A stretch of DNA of 64,000 nt, from the NCBI RefSeq assembly GCF_022482905.1, contig NZ_JAKVOI010000001.1, positions 806,001-870,000 on the forward strand, written 5' to 3'. The DNA comes from Clostridium sp. (GTDB taxonomy: Bacteria; Bacillota; Clostridia; Clostridiales; Clostridiaceae). The notes beneath the pieces were generated by a model. That model was given only the letters and a program-made list of their open reading frames with translations, was not told where the DNA came from and ran no database searches. Position numbers and translations under genes: made by a program. Numbering within the stretch: position 1 is the stretch's first letter; each line of letters opens with the position of its first letter. Shown one piece after another: positions 16,316-25,519 of the stretch.

Positions 16316-17449
16316 ATGGATGGAAGAATATTAATAGTAACCGATGAAAGCAGAAAGATACCTTTCAGCAAAATAGTTACTTTTTATAAGCTGGATATAG
16401 TAAATCTGAGTAAATTTCAATTTATGAAAGAATCTCAGTACTCTCTTCTTGTAGTAAATGTTTTGAATTTTAAAGAATGTGTTTCTGTAAGCAATATGTG
16501 TAGATTGGGTTCAAGCTGGATTCCGATTCTAATAATAGTTGATCCGGAAACTCAACTGATGACAGAACTTGAATATATAAGATCAATAGATGGATCAGGG
16601 CAAATTAGATTGATAAGGTGGAAGGAAAAATATCCATATGAACTAATTGATAATATACAAAATATAATAAATCCTTCCTATGTTGTAAAGACATCGAGTA
16701 TAGCAATTGTAATTCCTGTTTATAATGAAGAAAAAAGATTCAAGCATATATATGATTTTATAGTAAAGCTTAAGATTTTATTGAAAAATGGTATGCCAAA
16801 TGCAAGTATCTTCTTTCTGAATGATGGAAGTACGGATGGCACTGAAAAGATGATAGACGAATTGATAGAGCATTATTCGGATAGTGTCGAATGGGTGGAT
16901 GACATGGCAAGCATATCTTATTATAAATTAAGCTATAATACAAGAAAAGCAGGAACATACATAGAAGCCTTAAATAATATAAGGGCAAGTTTACTGATTT
17001 TTGTTGATTCGGATAATTCCTTTGAAATTGATGATATTGCTAAAATGATCAATATCATCAATCTTGGATATTTTGATATTGTAGTTGGAAGCAAGGATGC
17101 AGCCAAGGATAGAAAAATCACCAGAAAATTTGTCAGTTTCTTTAAGAGAATAATTACAAAATCTTTTTTACCTAAAGGTATAACTGATTCGCAGACGGGA
17201 TTGAAAGTCATCAGCTGGGATTGTGCCAAGTATATTCTTCCATATTTACATAGAAATATGCAGCTGGCCATTGACCTTGAAATGATGTACATAGCTAAAA
17301 GGCTTAATTTCAGAGTTCTGCAATTATCCGTAAAATGCACGGATAGGCAGGGATCACATGTAAATATAGTAAAGGATTCTATAACATTTATTAAGAATTT
17401 ACATAAAATAAAAAAGTTGGACAAGGATATAAAATTGAAATGTAAATGA
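16316..17449 (+). CDS. GT2 glycosyltransferase with N-terminal receiver-like domain
   Basis: This protein has 377 residues. The C-terminal 250 are a GT2 domain of the polyprenyl-phosphate glycosyltransferase type: AIVIPVYNEE, FLNDGSTDGT, FVDSDNSFE (DxD-like) and DSQTGLKVIS. The N-terminal 120 residues (GRILIVTDES...LLVVNVLNF...PILIIVDPE) look like the alternating beta/alpha fold of a response-regulator receiver, but without the acidic pocket or phospho-Asp. Start ATG 16316 has GGGGAG 8 nt upstream; the frame extends back to 16250, overlapping the chemoreceptor, with no ribosome site. It likely transfers a sugar to a lipid carrier for a surface polysaccharide. The receiver interpretation is inference from pattern. 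Confidence 0.85.
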   Translation: MDGRILIVTDESRKIPFSKIVTFYKLDIVNLSKFQFMKESQYSLLVVNVLNFKECVSVSNMCRLGSSWIPILIIVDPETQLMTELEYIRSIDGSGQIRLIRWKEKYPYELIDNIQNIINPSYVVKTSSIAIVIPVYNEEKRFKHIYDFIVKLKILLKNGMPNASIFFLNDGSTDGTEKMIDELIEHYSDSVEWVDDMASISYYKLSYNTRKAGTYIEALNNIRASLLIFVDSDNSFEIDDIAKMINIINLGYFDIVVGSKDAAKDRKITRKFVSFFKRIITKSFLPKGITDSQTGLKVISWDCAKYILPYLHRNMQLAIDLEMMYIAKRLNFRVLQLSVKCTDRQGSHVNIVKDSITFIKNLHKIKKLDKDIKLKCK

Positions 17450-17471
17450 ATATTGGCAAGGAGGGTGCTAT

Positions 17472-17867
17472 ATGTATAAAAATACCATACTGTTTGTTGA
17501 TGATACAAAATTTGTTTTGCGCATTTTGGATCGAATGCTGAAAGACGAGGAATACAACAAAATATATGTCAATAATGCAAGGGATGCTCTGAAAATACTT
17601 GAGGAAACTGAAGTGGATGTTATAATAACGGATATTCTGATGCCTGAAATAAATGGCCTGCAGCTGCTTAAGATTGCCAAGGAGAAGTATCCTAAAATTT
17701 GCCGTGTGGCATTGTCAGGATGCTATAATTCTGCTTGTATTATAGATGCCATCAACAAGTGTGAAGTATATAGATATCTTACAAAACCGTTAAAACTTAC
17801 CGATAATTATAAAACTATATTAAAAGATATTCTCAAACATGCAGAATATTTAAAATCCATAAACTAA
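17472..17867 (+). CDS. Stand-alone receiver-domain response regulator (CheY-like)
   Basis: This 131-residue protein is one receiver domain: acidic pair DD near residues 10-11, phospho-acceptor Asp in IITDILMPEINGL, switch Ser in ALSG and conserved Lys in YLTKP. It has no output domain. It lies 22 bp after the receiver-like/GT2 gene and directly before the flippase gene, inside a polysaccharide cluster with no histidine kinase. It may couple chemoreceptor or kinase signals to polysaccharide assembly by protein contact (inference). Start ATG 17472 has GGAGGG upstream. Confidence 0.92.
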   Translation: MYKNTILFVDDTKFVLRILDRMLKDEEYNKIYVNNARDALKILEETEVDVIITDILMPEINGLQLLKIAKEKYPKICRVALSGCYNSACIIDAINKCEVYRYLTKPLKLTDNYKTILKDILKHAEYLKSIN

Positions 17868-17868
17868 T

Positions 17869-19101
17869 ATGATTAGTCGTAAAGAAAAAATTGATATAAT
17901 AATATTTCCTATACTGGATATAAGCTTAAATGGTGCAAATTATTTTTTCCATATATTTATAAGCTGGTATTTGCTGCCCAAGGATTACGGTATGCTTAAT
18001 TCCATCTTATCTGTTTTAACTATACTTTTAGTTGTAGGAATTTCATTTCAGACGTATGTGGCAAAATATGTTTCAAAGAATGGAATGGAAGAGTTCAGGA
18101 TATTTTACATTATAAAATGTGCCATATTGTTTTTTGTGTTCTTTGCATCAATTGTACTCATTTTTATTCCAAATTTAATAGAGGCAATACAGTACAACGG
18201 TACCATGCTTTTACTGATTTTTATATTTGGCATAAATATTCTATTGAGCATTTTTAGAGGTATTTTTCAGGGAAGAAAAAGCTTTTTCCTTTTAAATATA
18301 AGCTTTTATATAGAGATGGGATTCAAGATAGCAGCAATAGCTACACTGTTTGTATATTGTCCAACCATAAATACCATTCTGGTATCAATACTAATTGGCA
18401 TGATTATTGCATTGATTCACGGAATTTACATGAACAGACAGTATTTAATATTTAACAAAAATGTTTTTACCGGAGGCATTAGCAAAAATATCATAGGACA
18501 ATTATCCAATATATATACAGCAAACTTTTTCTTTAATTTTTTTACCTCCGTGGATATGATAATTGTGAATTATTATCTGCCTCAGAGCTCAGGGGTATAT
18601 GCGATAGTACTAAAGTATAATCAATTGCTCACATTTGCCTCCAACAGCATATATACTGTTTTTTTACCTCTGCTGAGTGAAAGATCCAGAAATAAAAAAG
18701 GTTTTAAAAAGTGCATTTTTATATTGTTTGTCGTGATGCTGGCTGTAAGTTTTCTCGCATTGATAGTATATAAATTTATTATGCCCGCTACAATAGAAAT
18801 ATTTTTTACACATGAATACAGTTCCGCAAAAAACTATTTATTTTTAGGAATAATATCCTACATATTATTGAATTTTGTGTTTATGATTATAAATATAAAT
18901 ATAGTAATTGACAGATCCTTTTATTTAATAATATTATTTATTTCATCAATTGCCTTTATTTTTGGTATTGCAGCTTTTCATAAGGATATTTATATGATTT
19001 TATATGTAGAGATTGTTTTTTATGGTATATTGCTTCTGTTCGTGGCAGTAGATATGCTGAGAAATTTGTTTGCTAAAAAGGAGTTCTATTTAAATGATTG
19101 A
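17869..19101 (+). CDS. Polysaccharide flippase-like membrane protein (Wzx/MATE-type)
   Basis: This 410-residue protein has about 12 hydrophobic segments and the layout of polysaccharide transport proteins: N-terminal LNGANYFFHIFISWYLLPKD followed by YGMLNSILSV, a central IFRGIFQGRKSF loop and a second half beginning near TSVDMIIVNYYLPQ. It probably flips lipid-linked sugars across the membrane, or exports polysaccharide. Its ATG lies 1 bp after the stop of the receiver gene with no clear Shine-Dalgarno, suggesting translational coupling. It overlaps the next glycosyltransferase by 8 nt. Confidence 0.82.
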   Translation: MISRKEKIDIIIFPILDISLNGANYFFHIFISWYLLPKDYGMLNSILSVLTILLVVGISFQTYVAKYVSKNGMEEFRIFYIIKCAILFFVFFASIVLIFIPNLIEAIQYNGTMLLLIFIFGINILLSIFRGIFQGRKSFFLLNISFYIEMGFKIAAIATLFVYCPTINTILVSILIGMIIALIHGIYMNRQYLIFNKNVFTGGISKNIIGQLSNIYTANFFFNFFTSVDMIIVNYYLPQSSGVYAIVLKYNQLLTFASNSIYTVFLPLLSERSRNKKGFKKCIFILFVVMLAVSFLALIVYKFIMPATIEIFFTHEYSSAKNYLFLGIISYILLNFVFMIININIVIDRSFYLIILFISSIAFIFGIAAFHKDIYMILYVEIVFYGILLLFVAVDMLRNLFAKKEFYLND

Positions 19102-20266
19102 CTATAAACTAGATAAATCCAATAAAATAACAATCCTATTTTTATCATGGAGAGATATAAAAGCGCCAAAAAGTGGAGGAGCGGAGATATTTACACATGA
19201 AATGCTGAAAAGATTAAATTTTAATAGCTATAGAATAATTCACTTCTCACCAATTTTTGAAAATGCAAAATCAATTGAGATTATCGACAATATAACGTAT
19301 TTACGGTGTGGAAATATAATTTCCGTAATAAGTTTTGCCAGAAAATTTTATAAAACTTGTCATGAGAGTATAGACTATGTAGTTGATCAGTGCAATACGC
19401 ACAGATTTTTTACATTTGCATGGGTCGAAAGCAGTAAGAGAATATTTTTTATACATCAATTGACGAAAGACATATGGTTTAAAAATACAAGCTTCCCTAT
19501 AAATATATTTGGATATCTGACTGAAACACTTTTTTTGAAAATGAACAAAGATGATTACACGATTACAGTATCCAGTTCTACTAGAAATGATCTCTTCAAT
19601 GTTGGATTTAATAAAAATAGGGTATTTATTTTGCCGGAAGGTATTGGATTCAAGCATTGGTTGAAAAAAGATTTTTATCCGAAGAAGTCATATCCTGTTT
19701 TTGGATATGTAGGTCGTTTTTCAAGCTACAAGGGAATAGATGATACCATAAGAGCCTATTCAATGATTAAAAGAGAGTATCCGGACAGCAAATTGTGGAT
19801 TATAGGAAAAAAGGACACGAAGTATGTAAATGAAGTTCTCATACCAATATTAAATGAGGAAAATTTATCTTACGATGATAGAGGACAGGATGGTAATGTT
19901 AGATTTTATGGATTTTTGCCGCAGAATGAAAAATTGAAACTTATGAGCCAGATGAATGCTCTTGTCTTTCCATCGAGAAGAGAAGGATGGGGCCTTACAA
20001 TTACAGAAGCAGCGGCAGTTGGTACACCAAGCATAGTTTATAATTCTCCTGGGCTCATAGATGCTGTTGATTTTGGAAAAGCAGGCTATCTGTGCAGTGA
20101 AAACAATGAGGAAAATTTATTTCAAAAGATGAAAAAAGTTGTAGAAGATAAAAAACAGTATGATCTGATTCGAAAAAATGCCTACGATTTTTCACTTGAA
20201 TTTAAATGGGACAACACTTCCGAAAGCTTTGATGAGTTTATATCCTCTATAAGGAGTGCTGAATAA
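19094..20266 (+). CDS. GT4-family glycosyltransferase
   Basis: This 390-residue GT-B glycosyltransferase has an N-terminal acceptor half (SGGAEIFTHEMLKRL) and a C-terminal GT4 half with FGYVGRFSSYKGID, VFPSRREGWGLTITE (the EX7E motif) and GTPSIVYNSPG. It uses an NDP-sugar donor on the cytoplasmic face. The start overlaps the flippase stop and has AAGGAG upstream; it is followed 2 bp later by a GT2 gene. It is part of the polysaccharide assembly run. Confidence 0.92.
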   Translation: MIDYKLDKSNKITILFLSWRDIKAPKSGGAEIFTHEMLKRLNFNSYRIIHFSPIFENAKSIEIIDNITYLRCGNIISVISFARKFYKTCHESIDYVVDQCNTHRFFTFAWVESSKRIFFIHQLTKDIWFKNTSFPINIFGYLTETLFLKMNKDDYTITVSSSTRNDLFNVGFNKNRVFILPEGIGFKHWLKKDFYPKKSYPVFGYVGRFSSYKGIDDTIRAYSMIKREYPDSKLWIIGKKDTKYVNEVLIPILNEENLSYDDRGQDGNVRFYGFLPQNEKLKLMSQMNALVFPSRREGWGLTITEAAAVGTPSIVYNSPGLIDAVDFGKAGYLCSENNEENLFQKMKKVVEDKKQYDLIRKNAYDFSLEFKWDNTSESFDEFISSIRSAE

Positions 20267-20268
20267 GT

Positions 20269-21156
20269 ATGTTGGAGAAAGTATCTATAGTGCTGTCAAC
20301 GTACAACAATGAAGAATATATAAGAAAATGCCTTGACAGCTGTTTTATACAGGATTATGAAGGATTGAACGTGATAGTGGCAGATGATGGATCTACAGAT
20401 GGGACACTGGAAATACTGCGGGATATAAAAAATAAACAGGATAATATGCAGATTATTTCCCTGACCCATGGCGAAAGAGGTATTGCAAGGAATACAGCCA
20501 TAGAATTGGCGAAGAAAATAAGAAGTCAGTATATATATATTATTGATTCTGACATGATATTGGAAAAAAATCTGATCAAGAATTGTATGGATTATTTTAG
20601 CAGAAACAGAAGTGTTGGAGCCTTGATAATACCGGAGTATGGATTTTCAAATTATAAAAATTTTTATTCAAAGGTCAAGGTTTTTGAGAGAAACATAATA
20701 AACAATTCAGGAGAGGAAGTCGGAAGGAATTCCATAGAAGCCGCCAGATTTTGGAGAATTGAAGCATTCAACTTGTCAGGGGGAATTAATGCAGATGAAG
20801 TTTCATTTGAGGAAATACAGCCTACCATAAGATACATGGAAAGGGGAGGAAAAGTCAAGAGAGCCGTATTCACAAGGGTATATCATGATGAAAAGTTTGT
20901 GATGTTAAAAAATATATTGATGAAGAAAAGATACTATTTTTCGGTGATGGACAAGACCATTCAACAGGAGGAAAAAGGATTGAGGAAAACCCTTCAAAGA
21001 TGGTATTTTTTTAGAACTGTACTGTATACAAAAAGTAATTTAAAACAATATTTGAAACATCCATTACTTACACTGGGTGTCTTAAATATGTATCTGCTGC
21101 TTACAATTGTAGGCATAATTGAACTTATAAAAATAAAGGTAAAAAGAAATATATGA
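20269..21156 (+). CDS. GT2-family glycosyltransferase
   Basis: This 295-residue GT-A enzyme has VSIVLSTYNNEEYIRKCLDS, VADDGSTDGT, the metal-binding DSDMILE and a C-terminal hydrophobic segment (LGVLNMYLLLTIVGIIELI), so it is membrane-anchored. It overlaps the start of the following 1444-residue membrane protein by ATGA, indicating coupling. It lacks the receiver-like extension of the GT2 at 16316. Confidence 0.92.
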   Translation: MLEKVSIVLSTYNNEEYIRKCLDSCFIQDYEGLNVIVADDGSTDGTLEILRDIKNKQDNMQIISLTHGERGIARNTAIELAKKIRSQYIYIIDSDMILEKNLIKNCMDYFSRNRSVGALIIPEYGFSNYKNFYSKVKVFERNIINNSGEEVGRNSIEAARFWRIEAFNLSGGINADEVSFEEIQPTIRYMERGGKVKRAVFTRVYHDEKFVMLKNILMKKRYYFSVMDKTIQQEEKGLRKTLQRWYFFRTVLYTKSNLKQYLKHPLLTLGVLNMYLLLTIVGIIELIKIKVKRNI

Positions 21157-24100
21157 AGCTGATGTTTATAAAAAATTTACATAAAATAAAAAAATACAAA
21201 AATGATTTTTTCTGCTTGTCACTATTGACCGTACTTGTACTACTGTGGTTAAAACCAATTTATGCCAGCGGGCAGATTGTTTTCAGTGATATAGATTTTG
21301 GGTTTTCCTCCAGTAGATATTTAAATGAAATTTTTGGAGCATGGAATGAAAGGTGGAGTTCTGCTACACTTCTGAATGTCCCCAGACTAGTTTATATACT
21401 GCCCTTTTACATATTGTCCATGGTATTTGACTACAGCGGGGAAGTATTTATAAAAAGTTTTTTGACTGTGATAATTTTGAGCTCCGGATTTTCAATGTAC
21501 TTTTTTACCAGAAGGCTTATGAGGGTATACTTTGCCAAAGAATTCAACTTTATTGAGTCGTTTGCATTAATAGCTGGAGCTTTTCTTTATACTTTAAATC
21601 CATGGGTCATAGTCAGAATTCAGCATATATATCTGTTGTGCGGCTACGGACTTTTTCCCCTTGTATTTTTAAGTTTTTTTAATGCCTTTGATCCAAATTT
21701 TCAAAAATATTTAATTGAAGACTATGATGTAAACAATCCAAAACTTTACAGAAGAAATATATATGATTTATTTATGCTGAGCAGTGTCTTTTTATTTAGT
21801 GCCGCTGCCATACATTATTTTTTTTATGGGGTAATATTTTTATTCTGCCTGCTTTTTTTGATATTGGTAAAGCTGTTTGCAGCCTATTTGTCCAAAAGGG
21901 AATACAACTATAAAAATATAATCGTAAATTTAATATATAAAATACTTCTATTCGGGTTATTTTTTATACTCACCAATGCCTACTGGCTTTCCATGTATGT
22001 TTTCAGCATACTGTTGAAGGCACAGGTAACCCAGCACAATGTCAATGTGGTGGATACTTATTTTATGTTTGGAAGGCACAGTTCCATTCAAAATATAATC
22101 TATTTGATATCCTACTGGTGGCCGATGTTTGATCTTAAAAGTATTCCCAAAAGTTTTTATCTAGGTGGGGGAACAGTTATTGCAGTAATTTTATTTACAG
22201 CCCTGTTTAAAGGATACAGGAACAATATAATATTATTCTTCATTATGGCGTCAATTGTCTGCCTGATATTGTCCACAGGTATGAATATAGATGCTTTTTC
22301 CCAAATATTTATATTCATGACTGACCTGCCTGTAATAGGTTCTATTTTCAGAGATCCCAATAAATTGGATGGACTCATGCTAATGGGGTTTTGTGTGATC
22401 CTGAATTTTGGACTGCAGCTGATTATATCAAATTTCAAGGATAAATCTTTGGCAACAGCTTTAAACTTCTCTGTAGTTGCAGGAGTTATCGTGTGCATCA
22501 TGATATGGATAAATCCATATTATGTTCATTATATAAAGGGCTTCTATTCACCGGTCAAGGAACCAAAAGAATATTCGGATTTACAAAATAAACTTGAAGA
22601 TAAGAATTCCTATACGAGCAAGGTTTTATATCTTCCTACCTCGGAGGATATGATTCAGCCTGAAAGTGGGATTGCCACCCCCTATTGGAATGTAAATGGT
22701 GAAAAAGATGGCATGCTTAAGGCGACAGGGGATATACATATGTATTCATCACAAAAGAATACCATTTTTCAATATGAAGGCAACTCCGTAAATATAAAGT
22801 ATTATATGAATTTTTTGCAGTATTTGATGGACTTCGGGAAATCACATAATATAGGTCAGCTTGTCAGTGCGTTTGGAGTGAATGAATTCGTGTATAACAG
22901 TGAATATCTCGGACAGGAAATAAGACAGAAGTTTAACAAGTATATCCTGGATTTACAAAGTGGTCTGCAAAAAAAATATGAAAATAAAATCTCAACACTC
23001 TATGAGATCAAGGACAGTATAGGATATTTATACAATGTTCCCAAAAAAATTTATACACCCTATGGGCTGAGCAGGCTTGAGAGTTATCTCAATATGCCCA
23101 ATTTCAATTTTAACGACTATGGAGTTATATTTTCATCTATTGACAGAAAATCCTATATAGAAACCTTGAATAAGGGTGATTATATTGAAGCTTCAAGTGT
23201 AAATGACCTTTTATTGTCCAATCTGTCGAAAGACGATTATTTGCTGCCTTTTGATTTTGTAGACAGTGCCAATGCCTTTTTGAACTGGGCGAAAACCATG
23301 CCGCAGAATAATGATTGGCTTTGGTTCTTGGAATCTCAAGGTATTGATAATTTTCCGTTTGATTTTGACTATAATTCAGGAGTGGTGTTTACTTTTGCTT
23401 CCAATAAACTGGAGGTTCCGGCCAACAAGGTGGATACTGTGAAAGGAAAACCTATAAGTGATTTTAAGAAGGTAATCGACGAAAAAAAATTTTTTGTTGC
23501 AGACAATCCGGAAAACTTTAAAATTACAGCCAGTCCTGCAAGCAAAGCAGGTAGTTATCCTGTAGTTCACGGAGAAATTGCACAGGGTGAATCCGATAAC
23601 ATATGGGAGGTAGCTAAATTGGGTATTCTTGATGCAAAAGAGAACAATCCATATAGATTTAGAATCTTAGCTTCGGGTACTGGAGTCAACAAGATGCATT
23701 TCAAGGTTAAATTTTATGATAAAAACATGAAGGAATTAAACAGCAATTATATTGCCAGACCATCTGAAAGCTCAAACTTTAAAGCCATGGATTTCCGTGC
23801 AGCATTTGTATCTCCTCCTAAAACCAGATATATGCGTTTGGAGCTTTTGAGTTATAAAAATTCAAAGAAGAAAGCACAGCTGGATATTCACAATATCAAC
23901 ATAGACGATCTTGAAGAATACAAGGGCCCAAATACATTTACCATAGATAAAAATTTCAGGGAAAGCGCTGATAGAGATGTATATATGCGTGCCTTCGTAT
24001 CGTCACGTGGCGGAAAATTGAAGGTAACCATTGGCGGCAAGTCAGTGGAAGCTGATACATATGACAAAAGTATGAATCAGTTTCAGTGGATCAACCTTGG

Positions 24101-25487
24101 AAAATTTCACTTTAATTCCGGAAGCAATGAAATTATTGTTCAAAATGAGAGTGGATTTAATGCCGTCAATGTATTTTCTCTGGTGTCCGAAGACGAATAT
24201 AACAGTATGCTGAAAAAGGTCAAGGCTGCTGTAAATAAAAGCAACATCTTCTGCTTTTTTGAAGCGGAAAATGATTTTACCTACACTGGCAACATACAAA
24301 GTGACAGGGTGTTTCCAAAGCTCAGTTTGGGTAAGGGTATCAGTTCACAAAATGGGGTACTGGAGAGAAAATTTGATGTACTCAAAAGCGGCAGTTATTC
24401 ATTTGCCTTAAATGCAAGTGCTTATAAAGGCAATAATGGACATATCAAATTGACAATACAAAACCTGGATAATAATAAGATTATTTCAAAAGTTCTGAAC
24501 AGCAGTGCTTTTAATAAAAATAGTGGAGATGAGACATATGTGATAGACAAGGATGGTGCCGATGACAGTTTCAGGCAGGTACTTAAAAAGGTGGATGGAG
24601 AGATGGACTATTATAATCAGGTTGGTGTAAGCAATGTGTACCTTGAGAAAGGGAAATATAAAATAGAGATAGTATTTGACAGCAAGGTTCCATTTCTAAG
24701 TGAACTTACAGATATTCATCAATTTGATCATATGGAAACAAGTAATTCGGAAATGAATGATAATACATTGTATATTAATTTTAAGAAGGGAAAATCACAG
24801 GACTGGAAGGATTATGCTTCTAAAAAAATGCCGGTGAGAGAACAGGGACAATATTTATTACGCGCTGATCTGATATCAAAAAATATTAAGAACAGGCATA
24901 TGAAAATAACCTTCTTTGATGAAAATTCCAATATTATATCTGTAAAATACATAGATGATGTTGAAGAAAATTTTAAAAGCAGCTGGAATAGCTATGAACA
25001 GATTTTGACTGCACCAAAGGATGCGGAATATATGCAGTTTCACATACTCTGCAGGAAGAATGAAGCTGGGGATGGATATATAGCAATGAAAAATTATGGT
25101 ATTCTGGATTATTCGCAGCTGATTTGTGTAGATAATCTTATAATGTATGAGGGAAATAACTATAATGAATTTTTTACCCGGGATCTGCCTAAAAAAGATA
25201 TGGATTACAGGAGAATTGATTCAATGAAAAGAAATTTCAAAATAGATAATCCTCAAAAAGAAAATGTACTTGTAAATTATATTGAATCTCCCACACCTCT
25301 ATGGAATATGTCCATAGAGGGTAAAAATCAAAGGGACGATTTGATTTTAAATGGTGTGACTTCTGGATTTATGACGGATGGAAATGGAGAGGGAGAAATA
25401 AGTATAATTTTGAGAAAAATATACTATGCAAGCTTTGTGCTTATGGCGGTTTCCTTTATTTTGTTTATAATGTTTATGAGAAGATAG
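21153..25487 (+). CDS. Giant membrane protein, GT-C-like N-terminus with large extracellular domain
   Basis: At 1444 residues this is the longest gene of the locus. Residues 18-480 hold about 12 hydrophobic segments; the first loop carries FSDIDFGFSSSRYLNE, an acidic motif placed as in GT-C glycosyltransferases, which use lipid-phosphate sugars outside the membrane. Residues about 490-1410 are hydrophilic and beta-rich with repeated jelly-roll-like stretches (e.g. RDVYMRAFVSSRGGKLKVTI, SYSFALNASAYKG), suggesting carbohydrate-binding modules. A final TM (YYASFVLMAVSFILFIMF) anchors the C-terminus. The layout recalls AftD-like arabinosyltransferases, but I cannot show homology. It probably finishes or attaches the polysaccharide made by the upstream enzymes. 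The catalytic assignment is inference. Confidence 0.75.
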   Translation: MKLMFIKNLHKIKKYKNDFFCLSLLTVLVLLWLKPIYASGQIVFSDIDFGFSSSRYLNEIFGAWNERWSSATLLNVPRLVYILPFYILSMVFDYSGEVFIKSFLTVIILSSGFSMYFFTRRLMRVYFAKEFNFIESFALIAGAFLYTLNPWVIVRIQHIYLLCGYGLFPLVFLSFFNAFDPNFQKYLIEDYDVNNPKLYRRNIYDLFMLSSVFLFSAAAIHYFFYGVIFLFCLLFLILVKLFAAYLSKREYNYKNIIVNLIYKILLFGLFFILTNAYWLSMYVFSILLKAQVTQHNVNVVDTYFMFGRHSSIQNIIYLISYWWPMFDLKSIPKSFYLGGGTVIAVILFTALFKGYRNNIILFFIMASIVCLILSTGMNIDAFSQIFIFMTDLPVIGSIFRDPNKLDGLMLMGFCVILNFGLQLIISNFKDKSLATALNFSVVAGVIVCIMIWINPYYVHYIKGFYSPVKEPKEYSDLQNKLEDKNSYTSKVLYLPTSEDMIQPESGIATPYWNVNGEKDGMLKATGDIHMYSSQKNTIFQYEGNSVNIKYYMNFLQYLMDFGKSHNIGQLVSAFGVNEFVYNSEYLGQEIRQKFNKYILDLQSGLQKKYENKISTLYEIKDSIGYLYNVPKKIYTPYGLSRLESYLNMPNFNFNDYGVIFSSIDRKSYIETLNKGDYIEASSVNDLLLSNLSKDDYLLPFDFVDSANAFLNWAKTMPQNNDWLWFLESQGIDNFPFDFDYNSGVVFTFASNKLEVPANKVDTVKGKPISDFKKVIDEKKFFVADNPENFKITASPASKAGSYPVVHGEIAQGESDNIWEVAKLGILDAKENNPYRFRILASGTGVNKMHFKVKFYDKNMKELNSNYIARPSESSNFKAMDFRAAFVSPPKTRYMRLELLSYKNSKKKAQLDIHNINIDDLEEYKGPNTFTIDKNFRESADRDVYMRAFVSSRGGKLKVTIGGKSVEADTYDKSMNQFQWINLGKFHFNSGSNEIIVQNESGFNAVNVFSLVSEDEYNSMLKKVKAAVNKSNIFCFFEAENDFTYTGNIQSDRVFPKLSLGKGISSQNGVLERKFDVLKSGSYSFALNASAYKGNNGHIKLTIQNLDNNKIISKVLNSSAFNKNSGDETYVIDKDGADDSFRQVLKKVDGEMDYYNQVGVSNVYLEKGKYKIEIVFDSKVPFLSELTDIHQFDHMETSNSEMNDNTLYINFKKGKSQDWKDYASKKMPVREQGQYLLRADLISKNIKNRHMKITFFDENSNIISVKYIDDVEENFKSSWNSYEQILTAPKDAEYMQFHILCRKNEAGDGYIAMKNYGILDYSQLICVDNLIMYEGNNYNEFFTRDLPKKDMDYRRIDSMKRNFKIDNPQKENVLVNYIESPTPLWNMSIEGKNQRDDLILNGVTSGFMTDGNGEGEISIILRKIYYASFVLMAVSFILFIMFMRR

Positions 25488-25519
25488 ATAAAATATATAT
25501 TTAGATTGGGGTGCTCAAA

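Noticed and set aside
16933-17508. Minus-strand frame of 191 codons
   Set aside because: It lies opposite the receiver-like GT2 gene, has no family motif or ribosome site, and is a shadow.
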